From contig CM070632.1 of NCBI GenBank assembly GCA_036346255.1, positions 30,158,657 through 30,222,656 of the forward strand: a stretch of DNA of 64,000 nucleotides, in the 5' to 3' direction. The translations under genes were made by a program, and so were the position numbers. Below the pieces are notes generated by a model. The model saw only the letters and a list, made by a program, of their open reading frames with translations, had not been told where the DNA came from and did no database searches. This DNA comes from Ampelocalamus luodianensis. Lineage: Eukaryota; Streptophyta; Magnoliopsida; Poales; Poaceae. Shown here piece after piece: positions 37,301 to 46,990 of the stretch (position 1 is the stretch's first letter; each line of letters starts with the position of its first letter).

Positions 37301-38560
37301 AAGAATTGGTCGCACGCCCGCAACGATGCACCAAAGATGAAAATGAAGTCACCGTTAGACTCAGTGCATCAATGCGATCCTAAGGGACTAGGTGGCGGAG
37401 CTGGAAACTCACCAGGTCGCAAACGAGCTCACGGGACCGAGATCGCCGAGGCGAGACGATGATACCGCCTCGGTGATCCACCGGGCGCCAAGGACCCGGA
37501 ATAGGCAAAATGGAGGCGGCGAGGCAAGAGGAACACGACGGTGCGATGGCCGCTCAAGGCGGCTCGAACGGCGGCGCTACGCCGAGTTCTTCTCCGAACG
37601 AGAAGAAAATTTGGACGGAGAAGGCACGAGAATGGGCGCGAGGATAGTGGATGGGCTCGGTGGGTAGATGAGACCCGGCGATGCTTCACGGATCGACACG
37701 AGGACAAAAAGGTGGCGGCGGCGAGTGCGTGGCGAGCATGCGTCTGCGACCCGAGCTCCGGTGAGTGCGGAGAAGACGAGGCGGATCGGCGGTAGGGTCC
37801 ACCTGTCAGCGACGGACGAAGCGGTGCGAACCGGTGGTTTGACTCGATCAGTATCGCACCGACCGTTGGATCTAAAATGAACGGTCGAGATTGATGTATG
37901 CATTCGGACAGGTCGGTTGATTCGACGCACGTGGATCGTTCGATTTGCATCGGACGGTCACGATCGATTGGACTCGGGCGGTGCGATTAGTTGACGCGAC
38001 CGAGTCCATTAGTGCGGTCGGACTCGAGCCCAAGTGTGGTTCGGGCCCGACAAACGATGTTTTCGTAATTCGATTTAAAAGACGAGAGAAGTTTTGGGAA
38101 ATTTTTAGAGATAGCTCCAGGGCTCCAAAAATTTCGAAATTTTTATGGAAGCTAACTGGAACAGAGGACCACCTTGTGCAATTTTTCCAGGAGTTTTTAT
38201 GCTCTAGATTTCTCACACTAAAATTCACAAGCTGCTGAATAGAAGTTTGACCAGATTTCTAAACTGGTTTGATTTGGGCATTTGAAATAGCAAACAAAAT
38301 CTAAAAATTGTGAAATAATTCAGGGAGGTAGACAGGATGATCAAGATGATAGGAAAAATAATTTCAGAGGATGATCACAAGTTTGAAAGCTAAGAATTTG
38401 CTGACAACAATTTCCATTCACAAGAATTAACTTCTAGAAAATTGGAAATTGCTAGGGAAAATTTGGAAAACTTCCAAATGATTTGAAGAGACAACAAAAG
38501 TTTTTATTTCTCCTCAAAATTTTACATTTGAAATACAAACCCTAAGTTAGGGCTGTTACA
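34386..38560 (-). mobile_element. LTR A2, complete solo LTR of gypsy family A
   Basis: TGTGAGGACC...GGGCTGTTACA, 4175 bp, with perfect 5-bp duplications CCTAA (34381-34385 and 38561-38565). Sense is minus. No internal sequence is attached, so it is a solo LTR left by recombination between the two LTRs of a former full element. It is the best reference copy for family A here. Its full-element relative is H (46991 onward). The GC-rich part 36950-37800 is the promoter-side region; open frames there do not hold up across copies. Confidence 0.95.
34825..35731 (-). repeat. hairpin ladder in LTR A2 (reference copy)
   Basis: In plus coordinates: GTACAAAGA/TCTTTGTAC (34825-34845); GTGACTAT/ATAGTCAC (35052-35071); ACGAATC/GATTCGT (35084-35100); palindrome CTATTCGAATAG (35183-35194); palindrome CCCTGCAGGG (35201-35210); CGTATGGAT/ATCCATACG with 4-nt loop (35328-35349); GGTTAcCGACT/AGTCGaTAACC (35709-35731, one mismatch). 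Seven elements in about 0.9 kb, in the sense-3' quarter of the LTR, where R and U5 are expected. Confidence 0.85.
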
Positions 38561-38565
38561 CCTAA

Positions 38566-39044
38566 CTTCGCTCAAACTGTAAAAGGTCAGAATCTTGGCA
38601 AGAATTATCACGATCGTTGCTTGGAATAGGTTCCTGACATACTTAGGTAGGTGTGTGTCAAATTTCACGAAGTTTGGACGCACGAATCAAAAGTTTGATC
38701 AATTTGCGTTTTGGTTTGTCGGGCTGTTTTCTCTGTTCATCGAACCTGCGGTCTGACCGCCCGAGAAATCGGTCTGACCGCCCGAGAAATCGGTCTGACC
38801 GCTAGACCGACCGGTCTGACCGCCCCCGTGAGAGGTCAGACCGCCAGTGTCTTCGTGTTTTGATTTTGTGTTGATTTTACTTTGGGGTTTTGAGTTGATT
38901 CAATACAAGTCTTCCGCTGTGCATGATTGATTGATCTTCATAGCTTTCATAGCTATTGGAGTGAGATTCGTATTGAATTGAATTCGGGAGAAAAAGAGAT
39001 CGTGCTCCTATTCACCCCCCTCTAGTCTCCTTTTCGGTCCAACA
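38566..39044 (+). mobile_element. 3' LTR of copia element, right piece
   Basis: Continuation after A2, ending GGTCCAACA and followed by GAGAT. Contains palindrome cluster 38748-38843. Together with the left piece the 3' LTR is about 0.88 kb against 1.93 kb for the 5' LTR. Confidence 0.9.
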
Positions 39045-39049
39045 GAGAT

Positions 39050-39282
39050 GTTTGAACGGTGATGTTACCAAGAAAGTCAGAGGATCAATGTAACTTTTCC
39101 TTTGTTGGTTAGCTAAAAATGTGGATATCTTTGCATGCAAGTTACGGAGAAAAAGAAATTGTTGGATATTAAATCATTGTATACCTTTCCAAGAGTCTGC
39201 CTTTGCAAGTTGAGTAATCAAGCGTTAAGTCATGATGATGGAAGGCCGTAGAGCCGTAACTATGGGATGTGATGTTGAATTC
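39050..39282 (+). mobile_element. element E2 internal sequence, continuation
   Basis: Short stretch between the copia element and LTR J. By position it is E2 internal DNA, downstream of its gag. I see no recognisable protein motif in 233 bp. Confidence 0.5.
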
Positions 39283-39628
39283 TGTAACAGCCCTAGATCA
39301 ATAAATTGGTTTAATTGAGCATTTAGTGTGCATTTGTAAAATTTTGGACTTTTTAAAACTTTTATTCCAAAGCAAATGTGTTAAAACCTAGTAATCCAAT
39401 ACCCCTTTTCCAATTCAAAAGTTCAACTTGAATTTGGGGCAAGGCTTAAAAGGTTTCAGTTGTGGGAATACCTCATTTGGATTCAAATGCTCTGTCTTAC
39501 TTGTTTGAATTTTCTGGAAATTTTGGAGGATTATTTGGTTTCTTTTCTTTTTGCATGTCATTTTTTAATTTGAATTTAAAATACAAATAAAACTTGTGAA
39601 CAGTGCCTGGAAATATTTTTTCTAGTAC
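39283..39628 (+). mobile_element. LTR J, 5' start only
   Basis: Begins TGTAACAGCCC, the shared sense 5' end of the gypsy LTRs here, followed by about 340 bp of AT-rich LTR-like sequence. The flank AATTC (39278-39282) would be its target duplication. It is cut by K at 39629; the remainder is not in the window. Confidence 0.6.
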
Positions 39629-40362
39629 TGTAACACCTTATTCACTCACCTACAAAAATTCACTATTTCTAGAATTAATTTACTATTTTTAAAAAGATAG
39701 TCAAACCAGAAAATTGGAAGTCAAATATCAAAAGAGGAACTTAAAATAATTCTAGAGACAAATATATTACATGAAAAACTCTAGAAATTTTACACCATAC
39801 TTTTCTATAGGTCCTCTGCCTGCCCTAAAATTTTCTTGAATTTTGGAGCTAGGAATCTATATCTAAAAACTCCCTTAAGTCTCAGCCAATTTCAAAACTT
39901 AGTCAATGAGTCGGTTTGACTCGGTCCGACCGGACCCGAGCCAAACACCGACCGCACCCGACCCACCAGCCCCAAAACCGCTTTCCCCTCCTTCTTTCCG
40001 TTTTCCCCCCATGAAGGCACTCCCCTTGTCAAGCCGCCTTCCCTCTCTCTCTGCCCAGCGGGCCCGCCTGATCAGTGTTCTTCCTCCACGGCGTGCCTTC
40101 GCGCCAGCAGCTCGCCTGGGCACCAGGGACACGCACCCTTGCGCCCGTGCGTCTCCTCGCCAGCGCAGCTTACCGCCCCTGGTTTGGCCGACCTCGCCCA
40201 CAGTTTCCCTTGCCCATGCCGCGGCCACGCTTGCCGGTCGCGCGCCCATGCTTTGCCCGGCTTTCCCGTCGCATGCGCCGAGCTTGCCGACACCCTGCCC
40301 GCCAGCTTTCTTCTCGGTTTACTCCGCCTCCTCTCTATTTAAGCTGAGCACCGGGTGCCCCG
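39629..40362 (+). mobile_element. LTR K, first part
   Basis: Starts TGTAACACC. Its downstream part is related to LTR D1 in inverse orientation. The left boundary is less certain than the others because it rests on the TGTAACA start and the change of sequence only. It is split by A5 at 40363. The stretch 39900-40360 is C-rich and carries open frames I regard as chance. Confidence 0.6.
40335..40343 (+). promoter_or_regulatory. TATA-like box of LTR K
   Basis: CTATTTAAG at the end of a C-rich stretch, about 0.7 kb inside the LTR. It would place the transcription start just beyond the A5 insertion point, and the hairpin ladder about 4 kb downstream (2.3 kb without A5), in the transcribed part. 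Confidence 0.45.
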
Positions 40363-42140
40363 TGTAACAGCCCTAACTTAGGGTTTGTATTTCATATGTA
40401 AAATTTTGAGGAGAAATAAAAACTTTTGTTGTCTCATCAAATCATTTGGAAGCTTTCCAAGTTTTCCCTAGCAATTTCCATTTTCTAGGATTAAATTCTT
40501 GTGAATGGAAATTGTTGTCAGCAAATTCTTAGCTTTCCAACTTGTGATCATCCTCTGAAATTATTTTTCCCATCATCATGATCATCCTAAATACCTCCCT
40601 GAATTATTTCACAATTTTTAGATTTTAATTGCTATTTCAAATGGCCAAGTCAAACCAGTTTACAAATCTGGTCAAACCCTTGGTCAGCAACTTGTGGATT
40701 TTCTTGGGAGAAATCTATTGCATGAAAATTCCTGGAAAAATTACACAATGTTGTTCTCTGTTCCAGTAAGCTTCCATAAAAATTTCAGAATTTTTGGAGC
40801 TCAGGAGCTACCTCTAAAAATTCCCAAAACCCTCTCTATCTTTTTAATTCAAATCTGAAATCACTGTTCCTCGGGTTCAAACCCCACTTGGGCTCGAGTC
40901 CGACCGCACCTAATGGACTCGGTCGCACCGCCTAGTTGCACCGTGCGAGCCCGATGGCTGTCAGCCGTCCGATGAAGATCGAACGGTCCACATTGCTTGT
41001 CTCGTCGACCTGTCCGAATGCATACACCAATCTCAGCCGTCCATTTCAGATCCAGCGGTATTGGCGTGTATTGGCTCCGGGTCGCAGGAGGTCGCAGGAG
41101 GGATGGAGGTGGGAGCATGGTAGTTGTCCGAAAAGCTTTATCCTGAGTGGGTAGTTGTCTTTTCGGCTTTACCATGTAAGCGTATGGATTTCTATCCATA
41201 CGAGCGGCTCGTAGTTAATACACAATATTGGAAAAAGTCTCGTAGGACTTAGCCGGGCCAGCATACCTTCGGAAGTGTGTTTTGGCTTAAAGGCGGTCTG
41301 AAGTGTGGGTACATTGGTACACCCCTGCAGGGTTAAAACTATTCGAATAGCCTCGTCCTAGGTTATGGACACGCTCGGATACGCCCCGTAAGAACTAGAC
41401 TACAACATTTTAAATTAAAACTTGCTGGGTGGTACGAATCTGGGATTCGTGCTATTGTTGTGGTGACTATTGGGATAGTCACTTCTAGGTTGTTTTTCCT
41501 TTACTCTTTTGTTATTAATATCCTTACTGTTATTTCAGCATTAAAAACGAATTGCAAACTTGCCTTCTAACTGTATTATATTATTGCAAATGAAAATTGG
41601 CTTTATGCAAATGAAACATATGGCCTCCACCAAACAAGCTCGCATGTATCTTATGAACAGTGCGCTAGTTCACACGTCGATCTTGCGGTACAAAGACAAT
41701 CTTTGTACTCAGTGCTTTGCTTAATGTTTTGTTGCGAGAGGAAGAAGGTGAGCCCCAAGGGCCTCACTTGTGAGTCGTGTTGCCGTTTCGTGGGCGACTA
41801 GGCTTGGCGGTCCGGCGGATGCCTTGTGGGTTGGAGGCACGATTGGCTTTGTCTATAGCCATCTTATGGCACTTTTGCTTCATTGTCGTTCTTGTTTATT
41901 TGTGTGTCTTGGCACATCGGCCTTTGTGCGTAATAACTCTACTATTTGTTTATCTTCCGTTTGGTAGTGTGGTGTTTGGACTCTATGTTTGGAATGGAGT
42001 TGATGTCTAATTTTGTAACGGGGTGTGTATACTGCTTTCTGGGAAGTATACATATCTCGATGATCAATTTATTTGATTTGTGATGCTAGGACCAGGTGGT
42101 TGGTTAAGCATTACAAGCCAAATAAATTGGGGTCCTCACA
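40363..42140 (+). mobile_element. LTR A5, internally shortened solo LTR of family A
   Basis: TGTAACAGCCC...GGTCCTCACA, 1778 bp, with perfect duplications CCCCG (40358-40362 and 42141-42145). It is the reverse complement of A2 except that the equivalent of A2 about 35470-37860 is missing; the join is near 41042. The lost 2.4 kb is the GC-rich promoter-side centre. Both termini and the hairpin ladder remain. Confidence 0.92.
41181..41708 (+). repeat. hairpin ladder in LTR A5
   Basis: CGTATGGAT/ATCCATACG (41181-41202), CTATTCGAATAG (41339-41350), ACGAATC/GATTCGT (41434-41450), GTGACTAT/ATAGTCAC (41463-41482), GTACAAAGA/TCTTTGTAC (41688-41708). All stems are perfect. The GGTTA...TAACC stem was in the deleted part. 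Confidence 0.85.
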
Positions 42141-42145
42141 CCCCG

Positions 42146-45100
42146 ACTCCCTTTCTCCATTTCCCCCACCTCCGTCTTCATCCTCCTTCCTCTCCGATCT
42201 CATTTGAGCTCCAAGCTCCGAATGCCGCTCTTGGACCCGCCGCGCCGCCTCCAAGCACGTCGGCCACTCCGGTGATCCCCTTCCACTCTCGGCCACGTCA
42301 CGTCGCGGCACTCATCGCTAGGAGTCGAAGACCTCTGTCAATTCGAGGAAATTGCCACCGAGGAGCTGCGCACGGGCCTTCTTCCCCGACCACGGCCGCC
42401 ACCGCCATTTCTAGCGCCACGCCTACTCTGGCAACTCCCTCTCCGATTCCTCCCTCCTGGAGCACCCTCTAGGTTCCCTCTTCCTTCCCCGATCACTCAC
42501 TCGTGCTGTTTTGCTCCACAGCGACCCCGCCTCGGTGACCACCTCGCGCCGCCGCAGGTTGCTGCCGCCGGCCCAACTCCGGCCACCTCGTCTCCCTCGG
42601 ACCACTCCATCGTGCTCCTGGAACCCTAGGTATGCTCATGCTCTCGCTAGTTTTGCTCCAACTGCACCCGACGCCGTCGCCCCCTTTCCACATCCACGGC
42701 TGACCGCCGCTTGCCATCGCCGCGCCACCACAGTGCATCTCCGGCCACCTCGCGATCACCCCTAGCTCCCTTGACCCCCTGGCGACCCATTTTGGCCATC
42801 GCCATGGTCTCCCCGCCGCTCCAACCGCCGGCGATGAACCACGACAGAGCCTCCTCTGTCTGCTCCTATAGCTCCCCCTCTGTTAAGCCTTCTCTGTTAT
42901 GTAGAAATCCTAATGCGAATGCTTATAAATCCTTTGAATGATCATGGAATTACTCAACCTAATTGACTTTTGAATAGGTGATTCCAGAGAGAAAGTGTTT
43001 TGATAGCACCCCCAATTTTAGAGAATGTTCTGTGTAGGTGTGTGGTTAGTAATCTGAAAAATGTCAGGGTATGAAGAGAAGCAATTTTATCAAAAGGCTT
43101 ATGGCACTGTTAATGCAATAGTTAGAAATGTTTTGGAATCTTTTAACCATTTGAAGCACTTAGGCTATCAGTAATAGTCAAAACTGAAAACCAATAGGGA
43201 GGTGAGTTTTCAGAAACCAACAGAGTAGGAATGATGTGATAAAAAGTTGTTTTGTCAGTAAACCCTTTTTCAAGCCCAACCAATTTTCGTACTATCAAAT
43301 TGGGTGTATGTCCTTCAGATCACTCTAGTTAGCCATTCTGAAATTGAGTTAAAAGGAAGTTTAGTTGTAACATTTCTGTCTAAAGAGAAGTCTTGCTTTT
43401 GTAGGTGTATAGCCAGTAATCTGAAGCTAATAAAAATGACAGTAGGTTATGTTTTTGCTAAATCTAGTAGTTAAGAGTCTCTCTTTAGTCAGTAAGGCCA
43501 AAGTTGGTTAGAAATCTGTTCGGCAATTATTAGTTCGCTAATGAGCTAGTCAGTATTCCTATAGCAAATTTGTAAGTCTAAATGAGCTTATAACAGTAAA
43601 GGTTGCATAGAATAGTGAGCTATTTAACATGTGGTAATATGCTGCTTAGCTAATAGATGTCTAGATAGAAAATGCTGAAATGACCAATTATGTTCTTGTA
43701 GTAGCAGTCAGTGAGAAAATCAATTGATTAAAATGATAATTAAGTGAATAGTTAGGCTAGAATAGTTAAGTAGGTAACTAGAGCCCATCTGCAGCTAATA
43801 GACGTGCACTCAATCACCATCAAAGTCTGCCGAAAGAAGAGAACATATAAGAGGATTGATTTTTGACTGTATGATTATCGTGGAAAATAAGTGAGTTTGG
43901 AAAGAACAATCAGAAGAAATCCTATCTAATTTAAATAAACTCCGAATCAACTAATTTTTGTTCCTAAATTCATAATCTATCTTACGTGTTATTAATTTTG
44001 GATACTTTTAGCGATCGTGTTTATTCGCTTGTTTTCGCTTTAGCGCTTTTTATCGTTAGATGATGTTGATTACGAGAGTGATCCTCTGCAACAAGTCGAA
44101 TATCTCTAGCAAGGCAAAGGCAAGCAGTTTGATCATATCCACTCAATCCCATTACTTTTAAAATCTAATACTTTGTTTTACTCGTACATATGCATGTTTT
44201 TGTGTCAATGATTAATTTTGTCGATTAGAGGTAGTTAATCCCATTGCATTGTTGCCCTGAAATTGTTCACCCTGTCACTACCTTAGGAATATTATTCTCA
44301 TTTGTGAATTAGAGCCGGTGAATGATTTAGGCCTTTTATTTGTCTTTCACGATATGACGCTTAGCAATGCTTAGATACCGTAGAATTGGGCGTTATCGAC
44401 TTAGTCGATAACCTTGATCACACAAACTTATTATGACTCTATGTTTCAACCCTTGTGCTATGTTTATTTATGAAAACTAAAAATGAAAACAAAATGATTT
44501 GGACTTGGGCACAATGGTAAGATGGTGTGCTTTGGGTGTGATCGAATGGTGCCCGTGTCATTTAAGGACCGAGTTACTTGCGCCACCGTACTGAGCATTT
44601 TTGCGTGCTAACCACACTAGAGGGTATGGGACCTCTCTTGACTTAGTACTTTGGCATGTATTGGCTCCGAGTCGCAGGAGGTCGCAGGAGGGATGGTGTT
44701 GGGAGCATGGTAGTTGTTCGAAAAGCTTTACCCTTTGTGGGTAGTTGTCTTTTCAGCTTTACCATGTAAGCGTATGGATTTTTATCCATAAGAGCGGCTC
44801 GTAGTTAATACACAATATTGGAAAACGTCTTGTTAGACTTAGCCGTGCCTGCATACCAAAGGAAGTATGCTAACCGTGGCTGGTGGAAAGGCGGTCTAAA
44901 GTGTGGGTACATTGGTACACCCCTGCAGGGTTTGATCTATTCGAATAGCCTCGTCCTAGGTTATGGACATGCTCGGATACGCCCTGTGAGAACTAGACTA
45001 CAACATTTAATTAAAACTTGATGGGTTGGTATGAATGGATATTCATACTATTGTTGTGGTGACTAATAGGTTAGTCACTTCCAGGTTGTCTTTACTGTTG

Positions 45101-45422
45101 TTATTATTATTGTATCGCTGTTATTTCAACAATTACAAACAGTTTGTCAAATTGCCTTTTATCTATTACATTATTGCAAATGAAAACTTGCTTTATGCTA
45201 AAAGTAAGTCCAGAGCCCCCTCCACTTAAATAAAGCTTGCATGTAGTTAATTATAGTTACATTACCCTTACACGTCGGTCTTGCGAGTACAAAAACAATT
45301 TTTGTACTCGCTTGCTTTGCTTAATGTTTTTGTTGCGAGAGGAAGAAGGTGAGCCCCAAGGGCTTCCCTTTTGTGAGTCATCTTTGCTGGTTTGACGACT
45401 AGCTTGGCGGCCTGTTGGTTCT
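42146..45422 (+). mobile_element. LTR K, second part
   Basis: Continuation of K after A5. 42600-42660 matches D1 near 9930-10010 inverted. The part 42960-44160 is AT-rich and without recognisable features. K is cut by LTR F at 45423, so its last few hundred bases lie beyond. The two parts sum to about 4.0 kb, consistent with the 4.4 kb of D1. GTTCT (45418-45422) is the expected target duplication of F. Confidence 0.75.
44392..45311 (+). repeat. hairpin ladder in LTR K
   Basis: GTTATCGAC/GTCGATAAC inside a 21-nt palindrome (44392-44412); CGTATGGAT/ATCCATAaG (44771-44792, one mismatch); CTATTCGAATAG (44937-44948); GTATGAAT/ATTCATAC (45029-45048); GTGACTAA/TTAGTCAC (45059-45078); and a 13-bp stem with a 3-nt loop, GCGAGTACAAAAA/TTTTTGTACTCGC (45283-45311). 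Three of these stems differ from family A by paired changes. Confidence 0.85.
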
Positions 45423-46990
45423 TGTGAGGACCCGGTTTATTCGGCTTGCACTTTGCTTAACCATCCACTTGGTCCTAACAAGACAAATCAAATAAACCAA
45501 GCCTCGAGATATGTATACTTCCTGCAGTGCAGTATACACACCCGTTACAAAATCGTGCATCAATTCCATTCATACACATAGAGCCAAGTAAAAGCAACAA
45601 TCAAGGACATAGATAAAATATAAAGAGAGTTATTACAAAAGAGAGGCCGACCGGCCAAAAGTCATACAAATAAGGAAATACACAAATGAAGCAAAATGGC
45701 CATAAGATGACGATAAACAAAAGCCAATCGGTGTGCCTTTACCCACAAGGCAACCAACCGGACCGCCAAGCTAATCGTCCCAAATAGTAGCATAACACTG
45801 ACTCACAAAAGTGAGGCCCTTGTGGCTCACCTTCTTCCTCTCAGAACAATTAATATTAAGCAAAGCGGATGAGTACAAAACTTGTTTTTGTACTGCAAGA
45901 CCGACGTGTGAGATAACGAACTATAATTAACTACATGCAAGCTTTATTTAAGTGGATGAGGCTCTGGACTTGTTTTTAGCATAAAGCAAGTTTTCATTTG
46001 CAATAAGGTAATAGGTTCAAAGCAAGTTTGCAATTAACTTTTATTGTTCAAATAAAAGAGAGACAATTATAACAATAGATAGATGACAACACCAACCTAG
46101 AAGTGACTAACCCATAGTCACCACAACAATAGCATGAAGTGCCCCTTCATACCACCCATGTCAAGTTTAAGTTTTTAAAAGGTTGTAGTCTAGTTCTTGC
46201 ACGACCTTACCAAGCATGTCCATAACCTAGGACTAGGCTATTCGAATAGTTTTAACCCTACAGGGGTGTACCAATGTACCCACACGACAGACCGCCTTTC
46301 CACCAGCCACGGTTAGCACACTTCCTTTGGTATGCAGGCATGGCTAAGTCTAACAAGACGCTTTCCAATGGACGATGCTAATTAAGAGCCGCAACCCACG
46401 GAGAAAGACACATTAGATGCGACCTAACCGGTGCGCTAATGCTCCTCCAACACCACAAACACACACACACACAAGAACACACCCACCAACCACTCATAAT
46501 TAACACCTCCCAAAGTACTTAGTCAAGAGAGGTTCCATATCCCCTCGTGTGGTTAGCACGCAATAAGTGCTTGGCTTAGTGACACAAGTAACTCGGTCCT
46601 TGGGACTTAGGCACCATTCCAATCACGCCCAATGATCACACCAACATACCATTGTGACCAAGTCAAGATATAATTTTTGTTTTCGCTTTTGATTTGCAAA
46701 TTGGTAAAACACAAGGGTTGGACATAATGGAATAATAATAGCATTAGTGTGATCAAGATCACCGACTAAGTCGATGATCGCCATAGACTACCGATAACTA
46801 GGCATGGCTAAGCAATATTCATTCGAAATCTACTAAGTGACAAGAGCTCATCCAACGAACTCTAATCACAAAAAATAACCTAGGCTCGTAGTAGATGATG
46901 ATTACTTACCTACAGATTATGCAACTAGAGGATTACTAATCAATTTAACAACAAATTAGCAATGCATACATAGAAGTTAAACAAAATATT
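45423..46990 (-). mobile_element. LTR F, left part
   Basis: Starts TGTGAGGACCC, sense minus. It is related to A and D LTRs but distinct. It is interrupted at 46991 by element H; the rest lies right of the window. The stretch 46380-46500 is unlike the other LTRs and contains a short (CA)n run near 46458. Confidence 0.8.
45873..46779 (-). repeat. hairpin ladder in LTR F
   Basis: GTACAAAA/TTTTGTAC (45873-45893), GTGACTA/TAGTCAC (46103-46121), ATGAAG/CTTCAT (46134-46150), CTATTCGAATAG (46238-46249), and GATCAcCGACT/AGTCGaTGATC (46757-46779). The last stem carries two paired substitutions relative to A2. Confidence 0.8.

Larger units (their letters stand above)
24945..39044 (+). mobile_element. 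Sirevirus-like Ty1/copia element, complete but decayed, with nested LTR A2
   Basis: Whole element bounded by perfect GAGAT duplications (24940-24944 and 39045-39049). Order on the plus strand: 5' LTR, tRNA-iMet primer site, gag with zinc knuckle, protease, integrase, reverse transcriptase, RNase H, long 3' untranslated region, purine tract, 3' LTR. Integrase before RT defines Ty1/copia. Placement in the Sirevirus lineage rests on three signs: a long coiled-coil Gag extension, several purine-tract-like GGGGGAG motifs after pol, and clustered palindromes in the LTR. Without the 4175-bp nested LTR A2 and its duplicated 5 bp the element is about 9.9 kb. Every coding part is interrupted, so it cannot act on its own. 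It lies inside E2. Confidence 0.92.

Noticed and set aside
39629..39640. K start as a certain LTR boundary
   Set aside because: TGTAACACC and a change of sequence suggest it, but the other end and its duplication (AGTAC) are not visible, so it is listed with moderate confidence only.
39906..40367. 153-codon open frame in LTR K
   Set aside because: Runs across the K/A5 junction and is Pro/Ala/Ser-rich in a C-rich stretch; not a gene.
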